Shown here piece after piece: positions 50,516 through 60,600 of a DNA stretch of 64,000 nucleotides. Under the pieces are notes generated by a model. It had not been told where the DNA came from. It saw nothing but the letters and a program-made list of their open reading frames with translations, and did not search any database. This DNA comes from Warburgia ugandensis (taxonomy: Eukaryota > Streptophyta > Magnoliopsida > Canellales > Canellaceae). Position numbers and translations under genes: made by a program. The stretch lies in NCBI GenBank assembly GCA_035236585.1, contig CP141127.1, positions 71,777,495 to 71,841,494 on the forward strand. Reading direction: 5' to 3'. How positions within the stretch are numbered: the stretch's first letter is position 1; the number at the start of each line of letters is the position of its first letter.

Positions 50516-51224
50516 TGTAACACACCTAATTTTTGGTGAAGAAATTAAATAAATATTGAAATTAAAATTTTTAATGAAAATTAGGCTAGAATATTAGGGT
50601 TATGTAATATACACTTCTCATAGAAGTGAAATCAAGGCCTAAGACCTGTATAATTGAAAACATATGAGACGAACACTTTAAAATGACTATAAGCACGACA
50701 ATTTTTGAATACGGATGAAAAATCTGTATTTTTCTTCATTTTAATGAATGAAAGGGCAAAATGATAATTTCACAAATAACTAAGACTTGAGACAACAAAA
50801 TATGGAATGTACTCAGAAATACAAATCCAACGCCATTAAGAACACTCGATTTCGAGCCCGAGAGAATAAAATGGATTTTTCTCCATAAAAGGGCAATTTT
50901 GTCTTTTCACACACATGTAGGGCCCACAATGGGATCCAACGTCTGAAAAAAAACAGCCATCATTAGTCAAACCACTACCACCTACTAGTGGAGAAGGAGG
51001 TGGTAGTGAGAATCTAATATACATTAAATAATAAAAAGGAAAAAACATACTCATTACATGTCATTATGAAAACCACTCATAACACCTATAAATAAACCTC
51101 AGAAAAATTCTAAAAAATCTTCATAAAATCGTTCACGAGATCCCCTAGTATCCTACAAAATCTCAGCTCCCGAAATGTCCCCCATCTTCCCCAACTTCTC
51201 CTTCTTTCTCTCCCTCTTTCTTAA

Positions 51225-51320
51225 GTCTGTGGGCGTGTCCACAGACGCACCCGGCTCTCCAGACTTAGTGGAGACGTCAGGCGCGTCCAGGGACGCGTCG
51301 TCCCCGATGGGACTGGGTTT
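51225..51320 (+). other. CpG-dense core of the 5.7-kb LTR
   Basis: GTCTGTGG (51,225-51,232) and CCACAGAC (51,239-51,246) form an inverted repeat, followed by several GACGC/GCGTC words. The position in the LTR matches the CpG cores of the other families. Confidence 0.6.
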
Positions 51321-54300
51321 CCGCCCATAAACCCTATTTCAATTAGATGTTCCAGTAAAACTGTTGAAACCTCATCTTAATCATTGGATATGTTTGGAAA
51401 AGGGTTATTTACAAAAGCCCTTGGTTCCAAGATGATCCATCTCTGGGATCGTTGGAAAAGTCAAAACGAAAATTAACCCGATAAGGGTTACCGTCTCTGG
51501 CATGTTCTTCAGGCTATTGCGGCCAATCCGGCCATCCAATTGTGATCTTGCACCGTTGGGAATTTTTGGAATGGGGAGATCTTCAAAACCCCCATGGTCC
51601 CCCACATTATCCGGCAACATTGACAGAATAATTTCATCTGAATGGGAATTTTTGGCAAAAGCTAGGGTTTCTTATTCTCTGGCTAGTTTTCTTCTTCTCC
51701 GATGAACATTTCTCCCCCAGACCGGCTCAGGTAGGCCACTTTCACCTCCCCCTTTCAATTCCAGTAGGTATGTTGGGTTTTCCAGCAAGGATGGGAGCTC
51801 CCCAGCCGTTCATCCGTCGAGAACAATAGATCCGGCATTGAGGGTTTAGATCTCCCAATCTCCAGCTCATATCCAAATTTTGAGCTCTTGGATGGAATCC
51901 TGGGGCCCAAAAACACCAGGATACTGAATCTGGGCGTTTGATGTTAACAGATGGAGGAGATCCAATCACAGGCGATCCGACGGTCCAAATTGGACCGTCT
52001 CGCCTGTAGCCGGTTACCTTTGCCCAGCCACCTAGGATAGACGGTAACAGGGGCGGGACGCGGGTCGCCCCATACATGTAACCCAGATCTGATCTGGGCC
52101 GTCCATCTGGTTAATTGAAATCTTATTTTTCTGATTCAGAGCTTGATAGAGCTCTGATTTTAGATCAGAAAGCTCCTATGGATTCCTTGTGACTTTATCT
52201 AGGTACTGAATTCATCATATCCATGTTTTAAATTGTAATGATATATGTATTTAGTAAAATTAGTACCCATGATATTAGATCATGGCTTAGATGACTTTAA
52301 ATTAAATATCTGAACCAATGGATGTCTTTAGAGACACAAAAAAACCATAGGATCATGTTCGCAGTCAAATTTGTATTCATATATATGAAGGAATTGATAA
52401 AAAAAACAGTTAAGATAAAATTCAGGCCTTAAAACAGGCTGAAATGATTTTAATGGACATCCAAATTACATCAGAAACTTTTCTTAGATTCATATTTACG
52501 TTAAGAATACACTGAACATGTTAGATCATTTTTTTAATTAGTATTTACATTATCTATTTAGTCAAATCCATGCCATTGATCTTGGATCATGACCCAGATG
52601 ACCCCAAAAGTAAAATCTGAACCATAGAATGTGTTCAGAAGATCCAAAAACCTAAATAAACATGTTCAAAGTATAAATTTTGTGTCCCTAGGTCAGTCAA
52701 ATTGATCAAGAACAATAAGGTGAAATTCAACCATTAAAATGGGCTGAAATCTTAAAATCTCAATTTCGAACTCAATTAAGATCCAAATTGAGATCGGAAA
52801 GTTTTGATAGATTCCTTGTGATAATTAAAATTGAATGAACATAGAAAATTTTAATTTTAATTAATTAAATTTTTTGTAATTAAGTGGATAAGTAACTAAC
52901 ATCCTTGATCTACAAGATCTAGGATGATCAGACCATTAATACCTTGTTGGATGATGATTTCATAATTTATTAAATAAAATTAGTGAATTTAATGGAATTA
53001 ATTAGGAAGATTTTAAGAGATCTAGCCTTAAGAGTTACTAAAATCCCTAAAAATGAATAGTATCTCCTAGATCAAGATGATCCAAGATGATTGGACAGTA
53101 TGGATGTAATTTGATGATGATATTGAGTTAAGATCATCTGTATTTATGGAATGGATGATGAGGATTTGGGCTAGATCAAGATCTATGCCCTTAAATGGTA
53201 TAAAGTAACCAAAGATCTCCTTGATCGGGTAGATCAAGGAAGATCAAATCAATGGATGAGATAAATCACTAATTTAATAATTAAATTACATCAATATAAA
53301 ATGTTGGATCTAAGATAAATTGAAAGATCAAGATTTAAACCCTAAAGAGATGAAAAATAAATATGGATCAATTAAGACCCTTGGATCATGATAGCATGTT
53401 AGATTGCTATTTGAATTATTGAACATTATTGTCTTTCATTTCTTAGTTGAGTTAATTTCAGAATTATTTATTTAAGTGTTTAGTTAATTGTTTATTTATG
53501 CTTTAAACTTATGCTTCAATGCTTAAGCAATTGTAATTTCATTGAAATGGTAATTAAATGAAATTAGAAAGAAGGAACATTCACATGGAATGTATGACAT
53601 GGACTTAATGATAGTAAGGACCATAGTTAGTAGGATAATATAAGGAATATAAATTCCTTGGTCCAACTTAGGAGAATAATAAATCTCCACAAATGACATT
53701 TTAGTTCATGGATTTAATTAAAAACAATTAGAAAGAATACTTAGGATTAAATGCTCATAGAAACCTTATGAAAGGTTGAATTAGGGTCAAGCTAGTGAAT
53801 GATGGACATAGTGGTTAAGGGGGTTATCTAATAGATCCACGCTCTCCCCCCACCTTCTGTTGATGTTTGTGAGGTTTAAACGCCTCCTTACATGAAGATT
53901 GAAGTAGCCACTTTGTATTCAACCATTTAACTAGTAAGCCTTAGCCAATTTGACATAAGAGGAACAATCTAGACTTAGAATTAAATAAGCTACCCTCAAC
54001 CATTAAAACATTAATTGGTTGATTAATAATAATGAGAGCATAAAATGTAGTAAATAATCTAATCCTAATAAAAATGGTAATCAAGAAAAGGATGATCAAA
54101 CAAGATCCATAGGATCTTGGATGATAAAAAACAAATACTAATATAGTATTGTATTACATGTGTATCTGTGTAGTATGTATGTGTATGTAGAAGAACATAG
54201 ATAAAGAATTCCAAACCCTTGATCAAATTTGATTCAAGGAAAATTAGGGTATCATCTATAGGAATACATACTTGAATAGGGAAATAACCTTATACATATG

Positions 54301-54499
54301 GCCTGACAGATGGATGAATCCAGACCACGATGGACATTGTGGAAGAATACACTTGAGAAGTATGAATCAAGATACTACTTTGAGGTAGGTGGATATACAA
54401 AGATATTTTAGAGATTCATGTGTAGACATACATGATTATATGTCTAAAGTTATAAACCTTTATTATATAAGTATGCTTAGTACCTTAGCATAGTCATGA

Positions 54500-54840
54500 T
54501 CCAAACAAGTGGTCCAAAACTTATGATCCAAAACACATGATCCAACTAAGTTATCCAAAACAAATGATCCAATTAAGGGATCCAAAACATATGATCCAAT
54601 TAAGGGATCCAAAACATATGATCCAATTAAGGGATCCAAAACATATGATCCAATTAAGGATTCCAAAACATATGATCTAATTAAGGGATCCAAAACAAAT
54701 GATCCAATTAAGGGATCCAAAACAAATGATCTAATTAAGGGATTCAAAACATATGATCCAATTAAGGGATCCAGAACATATGATCTAATTAAGGGATCCA
54801 GAACATATGATCCAAACAAATCTAAAATCAAATGATCAAA
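54500..54840 (+). repeat. 27-base minisatellite, about eleven units
   Basis: The unit is close to GATCCAATTAAGG followed by GATCCAAAACATAT, repeated with a 27-base period, for example from 54,566, 54,593 and 54,620. Because 27 is a multiple of three, the minus strand shows a long open frame with a nine-residue repeat (GSYVLDPLI); this is a by-product, not a gene. Confidence 0.9.
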
Positions 54841-55445
54841 CAAAGTGATCCAAAACATGGGATCTAACCAAATGATCAAATAAAGAGATCTAACCTCATA
54901 ATCTAATCCACTTGATCTAATTTAATGATCAAGTCTAATGAAATGAAAGTACTGAGATATGAAGACTAAGGAAACCCCTAAGAATAGGGTATGTGCAATA
55001 TTCCAGCCTTAGTTAAACAGACAGATCGTCTGATATGTACAATATATTTTCCATACAAGTATGGAGGCTTGTGATTTTGTTTTACACAGAGATAGAGACT
55101 GGGGATGCTATGCTAGGGAAGTTATGAGGGTTTGACCACCCGCTTCCTAAAACTTATATGATGGATACCATGCCCAAAGAGAGGCTAAATGTCAGGTGGG
55201 GCAATAATGGGAAGGCCCCACTGTGACAGCCATGGTCCACCTCATGAGGACATGGATTGATTATTCCACAGTTGGTGTTAGTGGAAGATTATACAGTTAT
55301 CTGGGCGCTGTACGGATTGAAACTGTAAGCATAGTAGTCCTAATGTATTTTGCATTATGATGCACTTATGATAGGCATAATATGATGCCATGGCATGATG
55401 ATATGCTTTTACATGAGTTCCTAGAATGAAAATCCCATATGATAA

Positions 55446-55576
55446 TTGGCTAGGTATTGCTCTCCTAAGTGGGAGTATAGCCAGGGGAAGGAACAAGGGT
55501 TGAGTAATCTTTGGCTAGGTATTGCCCTCCTAAGTGGGAGTATAGCCAGGGGAAGTAACAAGTTTTGAGCAATCTT
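55446..55576 (+). repeat. 65-base tandem duplication
   Basis: TTGGCTAGGTATTG at 55,446 recurs at 55,511, and both units end near GAGTAATCT or GAGCAATCT. Differences are few. Confidence 0.88.
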
Positions 55577-55721
55577 CACTATATTAACTAATTTGTCATG
55601 TACTACATAAATAAGGTATGTACCCTATGCGGAGATAACTCATGAATGGATAACCATGATGAAATAAGGATTGAGGTATGTATTCTTATATTGATGAAGT
55701 AGTATGTTTTTGTATTCCCCT

Positions 55722-55774
55722 ACCAAGCATAGCTTGCTGAGGTATTGTACATGTTTCCATGTTTACAATACCTC
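55722..55774 (+). other. Paired hairpins in the 5.7-kb LTR, 11-base stem
   Basis: CCAAGC-ATA-GCTTG is followed by GAGGTATTGTA (55,739-55,749), which pairs perfectly with TACAATACCTC (55,764-55,774). The LTR end is 440 bases further on. Confidence 0.8.
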
Positions 55775-56814
55775 ATATACAGAGAAGGAGGGTTAGAAGC
55801 TCAAGACTGTAGAAGACTTAAGAAGATGTTGATGAATAATCAATCAAAATATATTCTCTTGAAGACATTTATTTTATTTGAGGGAATTGTACTGTATTGA
55901 GAGTTTTTAATGTATGGTGAGGTTTGCAAATTTTGGATTATGTAATTTGGCCAGGTATTGTACTGATACCGTGCTGTATTCTGAACCACTGGATGGATCC
56001 TGGAAGTTTAATAAAATTATATTCCTTCAATGGAATTTTATTTTGTACAAAAATTATACTTATGTATGTCTGAAGTGGTTACTTGGGTTTTCAAAACAAG
56101 TTTTAAAAGAAAAGAATTTTCGTTGCTTTGTTTTGCGAAATTTTTTTACTAAGGGGACGCCCTTGCCTTTGAAAAATATATTATAAAATGTGTTTCAAAA
56201 CCCGGGTCATCACAGTTGAAAGGTAAAAACAAGAAGGAAACTTAATCATACCTCTTAGATTGGTGGAAAATCCGATCTTGATGGTTTTACCCAAGAATGA
56301 GAGATGGAGGGAAAAAGGCACGATCGTGACGCTCTTTAGGCTATTAGTCACTGAAACTCCATGTAAGAAAGTGAGATCCATCTATGGTGTTGAACACAGT
56401 TAGATCTAATCACATTTGATCATGGAAAAAGGGAAGAATCGGAGGAGAAGAGGAAGGTGAATAGTGTTTAGGAAAAGATGGGTTTGACCTTAAATACAGT
56501 TATGGTGAGATAATCATGATTACTCACGTAAATTAATAGGTTTATTAATCTATTTTGACATCTAAATTCTAAGACTCGCATCAGTGTACTGTGGGCCCAA
56601 GTTATCAAATGATAATTTTGCCCTTTGTTAAAGAATTGGGTAAATTTTTTGCCCGAACACCAATTTGGGCGTTCTTAGTGTCGTTGGATTCCATTTTTTA
56701 GTACAATTCAATTCTTAATGTTTCAATCCTCAATTCAATTTGCAATATTTATAATTTGATAAATTCACTTTATTATTAAAAATTAAATATAAATTTTGAG
56801 GATATTACAACCAC

Positions 56815-57735
56815 ACCATGTCATCCACTACTCTAAATGTGCCTTCATTATTCATTTTAATCTTCATTCATAGAAACATTTGGATCTTACTTCATCAATT
56901 TTTCAATAATTTTCACCATATTAGTATTTATTCATCAAATAAATCCACTTCAAGTTTAAATTAATACAATGCTCCTCTCAACTTTCTCGAGTTCTCATTA
57001 GTTGTAATCCATTCTGATCCTTCATCATTCTTATTGTACTATTGTTATTACAATAATTGTTGTGCTTTTCCAAAAGTTTATACATCATCCAAGTTAGAAC
57101 TTGAACTCTCAAAAGTAATCCATATAAATATATCTTCTATCATATAATAAGATCATCACTAGAAATACCAGTTATGTTCTTTATTCTGATCTGCTACTTT
57201 AGGAATCATATACTTCCCATAAAAGTGTACCTCCTTGTGTTCACACAAGGATTTAAACTCTCATCCTTTCTAAAGAAACCCTTCCAACCTTCATGGTATC
57301 ATCTATTTCACAATCATCAACATCCCCCATATGAGTTATCTCCACAATTCATATTTAGGGAATCACCTCACCTTATGGACTGTATGTGACTTTTGGATTT
57401 GTCAGAATGGTTGTGATGGAGTAGACTAAGCTCTCATACCAAACTATAACACCCCAGGTTTTTCACAATAACATAATAACAATTTTTAAAATGCGTTGAG
57501 ATCCTTATTTTAAAACTTCAATTTCTAAATCAAACAAAAATGAAAAACTCAAATAAAAAGCATTTATTTCAAAATCTGGCGAGTCACACAACCACAAAAT
57601 CACGGATTTAATGGTTAAATGATATCCCCATTTCCTCTAAAAATTTGACAAGGTCTCCTCTATATTTTGGATCATTGCACGTAACATATGCGATACAACA
57701 ACCACCTGATAAATACAATAACATGACATGATACT
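56815..57735 (-). mobile_element. Remnant of a minus-oriented element: leader, primer site, LTR head (fossil)
   Basis: The leader phrase ATGGACTGTATG near 57,376 and the primer-site-like TGGTATGAGAGC (57,430-57,441, minus strand) precede an LTR head TATAACACCCCAGG at 57,445. The head resembles 30,880-30,950. The coding part is not recognised. The LTR is cut at 57,736 by another one. Confidence 0.6.
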
Positions 57736-58127
57736 TGTGATGACCCAGGTTTTTATAACACATTTTTACAAGTGTTTTGCAAAGACAAGGCCCTTAGTAG
57801 TGAATTTTTTTGAAAACTAAACAGCGAAAAAACTTTTTCTTTGAAATTGATTTGTAAAAACCTGAGTGCCACTTCAACTTATCATACATAGATTTTTGTA
57901 CGAAAATAAAATTTCCATTGAAGAACAATAAAAATACTTTTATTAAACATCAGGATCCATCCAGTGGTTCACATACACAGCCCTTGTATTATTACAATAC
58001 ATGGTCCAAATTACAAATCCAATTTACAAAGTACTTATTACAAATCCTCAAAGGAAATACCTTGATCAATGGTACGGTAGTGGGTAGCTTCAAGTCTTGA
58101 GCTTTCAATCTTCCTTATATGTATCTA

Positions 58128-58178
58128 AGATATTGTAAATAAAAAATTTACAATATCTCAACAAGCTATGCTTGGTAG
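58128..58178 (-). other. Paired hairpins, 13-base stem
   Basis: AGATATTGTAAAT (58,128-58,140) pairs perfectly with ATTTACAATATCT (58,146-58,158), then CAAGC-TAT-GCTTG follows. The stem sequence differs from that at 55,739 in the same family. Confidence 0.82.
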
Positions 58179-59714
58179 GGGATTTAAGAATCATGATAAC
58201 TCAACAATATATCTTAAAATCCAATAATTTCAATTATTTATCTCCATCATATAATAAACCCATGATACATTTCCATTTCTATGAATTATAAAATGTATGA
58301 TGTTCATTTGACTTCCCATGTGAATTATTATATGTATATTGTATATACGAATGAAATCGTTAAAATTGTGAAAGTAATCAATAATGACAATAATAAATAT
58401 TCCCAAACTATGTTGATTTTATTATCAACTCCTTATACTATAGTGGGGTCAATATTCATAATCAACACTTTTGACTATGGGGTCAATATTCATAATATAG
58501 GGCATTTCACTATACTTATCTCATATGCATAATGATGCAAAATACATCAAGGACTACTATGCTACAGCCTGATCCATATTAGCAATCTTGGATAACTACT
58601 CTATACTCCACTAATACCACAGTGGAAAAAATTATGTCACTGCTTGTATGGGGAGACATGACTTTCACAGTGGTGGCCTTCCCATAATTGCCCCACTTGA
58701 CTTTTAGCCTCAGTTAGAGCATGGTATCCATCACATCATCAAATTTCAAAAAGCGGGTGGTCAAACCCTTATAACTTCCCTAGTATGGTATCCTAGGCTC
58801 ATGCCTATCTAAAACAAACCACAACCCTCCATGCTTGTATGTAAAATAATAATTTTACTTACAAGACGATTTGTCTATTTATCTAAGACTGGAATAGCAT
58901 CTACCCGTTTTTTATTTAGGTTTTACTTAAGTTCAGATAATTCTAAACTTAACAACAATTGCATAAATATACCATTAACATTGGTTGTATCATAATCTTT
59001 CTAAGGAATTTATAAACATTCTAATTGTAATATGAATTTCTACAATTCTAGTAATAAGATCATGTGTAAAAAACATGTCTCTTTTAAATAAATGTATCCT
59101 TAAGATCCACCTACCTCAAATGTGGTAATTTCACTCCTTAAGATTTGCCATGAGCTTGATCAATGTATATATTTGTCAAATCATATGTATAATTTCATCC
59201 CTTAATTCCATATGTACTTCCTATATGATCGTTTGATCATCCTAAAGAGGATGATCTAAATCTCTTTCCTTGAATCATATTGTTCAAGGGTTTAGATCAT
59301 CTGACATGTTGATCTACATTTGATCTAAAATATATATTCTAAATCAAGAATTTAATCTATAATTCTTTCTTTTATTGTTCTTGTTCATTCAAGATTCCAT
59401 AGTTGATCTTGTTTAATCATTATTATCTTACTTAAAGTTTAGTTTGATTTCATAATTTTCTAACCTTTTATGTTCTTATTATTAATGCTCAATCAGTTCT
59501 TATTTTATTGGTTAAAAATAATTTATTCCTTCCTAATTCTAGACTGCACCTCCTTATTTTAGATTTGATTATTGCTTATCAATTAAAGTTTGCTCAAAAA
59601 GTGGTTAATACAATCCTCATGTAAGGAGGTGTTTAGACCTCAACAAATGTCAACGTAAGAAGAGGGAAGATCACTTGGATCTTGTATACCCCCCATAACA
59701 ACAATGTTCAGAGT

Positions 59715-59719
59715 CTACT
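59715..59719. repeat. Target site duplication CTACT of solo LTR S2
   Basis: CTACT recurs at 62,326-62,330 on the other side of the solo LTR. Confidence 0.87.
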
Positions 59720-60144
59720 TGTAATGACTCCAATTTTGTAACATTAAAATCCCAAGTTAGCAATGAAAAGTTCAGTTTTTGAAGATAAGGGTATTTTGGT
59801 CATTTCACTATTCACCTTGACTGAACCTAGAAATTTGGTCCTAAAATGGTATCATTAGGTGTGTCTTAGAAAAAGGAATCCAACAAGACCAAAATCACCC
59901 AAAACGGAGTTAAAATGAGCAAGTTATGGCCCTTTGAAGTTTAGGGGCAAAAATGTAATTTTCACTAAAAAGGATTTAGCCTGCAAAACACAGGGGCCCG
60001 TTTTGATACGGGCACCCCTCATCTTCAACCCCCTAGAGGGTTCTATAACGGCGGTGATTGGAGGAGAAATCACCACTGTTCTGGAGGTTTCTCCACTGCC
60101 ATTCAAGGGCGGTGAGAGCCCCCTCCAGAACCATCTTATAGCTC

Positions 60145-60153
60145 TATAAATAG
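60145..60153 (+). promoter_or_regulatory. TATA box of solo LTR S2
   Basis: TATAAATAG lies inside the near-palindromic CTCTATAAATAGAGCTC, upstream of the CpG core. It is the likely promoter of the former element. Confidence 0.65.
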
Positions 60154-60359
60154 AGCTCTTTGGCACCTCTAATGGAAGCCCAAAAGCTTGGGAAAAACCC
60201 ATTTTGGAGAAGCAACCAAGAGGAGAAACGTGGAGAAAAACCCAACAACGAGCCAGGTATGCCCAAGATCCCTCCAAACCCGTCTTCCCATTAGTCCTAT
60301 GCTAAGTTTCTCTAAGTTTTTGCATGAAAAATCATGCAAAAACGGGCCTTGGAGAGTCA

Positions 60360-60600
60360 CAAAGGACCCAGGGACGATCCCTGGGCCGCATTGGTTCGAC
60401 AGGGTCGAACCAGGGCGTCCCAAGGACGCCCCGGTCCCCCAACGAACGAAACGTTCCCCACTGGACGAAACACATCATCCGCGTTCGAGAGAAACCAGCG
60501 GGCGCGTCCGTGAAGCGCCCGCAAATGAAAAAGTCGGGCAAGAAATCCAACCCGTCTGCAGACGCGCCCGCTGGGGTGCATGCCGCTAACGCGCAACACG
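60360..60600 (+). other. CpG-dense core of solo LTR S2
   Basis: Contains CGTCTGCAGACG (60,553-60,564), the same palindrome centre as in S1, and many GACGC/GCGTC words. Surrounding sequence is AT-rich. Confidence 0.7.

Larger units (their letters stand above)
50396..56214 (+). mobile_element. Plus-oriented 3' end of a long-LTR element nested in the right LTR (fossil)
   Basis: A short stretch of post-pol sequence is followed by the AAATTTCG hairpin, a purine tract and a whole LTR (50,516-56,214). No coding domain is recognised. A related LTR lies inverted at 57,736-64,000 and a third at 39,335-43,030. No clean target duplication was found. Confidence 0.72.
50516..56214 (+). repeat. 5.7-kb LTR
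   Basis: Starts TGTAACACACC and ends CCGGGTCATCACA. It contains a CpG-rich core at 51,225-51,320, a 27-base minisatellite at 54,500-54,840, a 65-base tandem duplication at 55,446-55,576 and the hairpin pair at 55,722-55,774. Confidence 0.8.
38130..56809 (-). mobile_element. Second Tekay-type chromovirus with nested insertions in both LTRs (fossil)
   Basis: Left LTR 38,130-44,888, internal region 44,889-47,988, right LTR 47,989-56,809, flanked by ACCAC. Coding is on the minus strand, as shown by pol phrases and a decayed initiator-Met primer site beside the right LTR. Each LTR holds an inserted plus-oriented LTR of another family (about 39,335-43,030 and 50,396-56,214), which explains their unusual apparent lengths. 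The internal region is shorter than that of the element at 542 and carries well over ten breaks. It is clearly older than its passengers. Confidence 0.85.
47989..56809 (-). repeat. Right LTR of the second Tekay element, split by an LTR insertion
   Basis: Head TGTTACACCC at 47,989, next to a decayed primer site (TTCATATCGAAGCCC on the minus strand). The LTR breaks off near 50,395 and resumes at 56,215 with text matching 44,285 onward (TCTTGATGGTTTTA, CTATGGTGTT), ending GAGGATATTACA. Confidence 0.82.

Noticed and set aside
54463-54879. A 138-residue minus-strand open frame with a nine-residue repeat
   Set aside because: It is the translation of a 27-base minisatellite, whose period is divisible by three; there is no codon bias, family or context to support a protein.
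60188-60589. A 133-residue plus-strand open frame
   Set aside because: It lies in the CpG-rich core of a solo LTR, where stops are rare by composition, and frames on the other strand are equally open.
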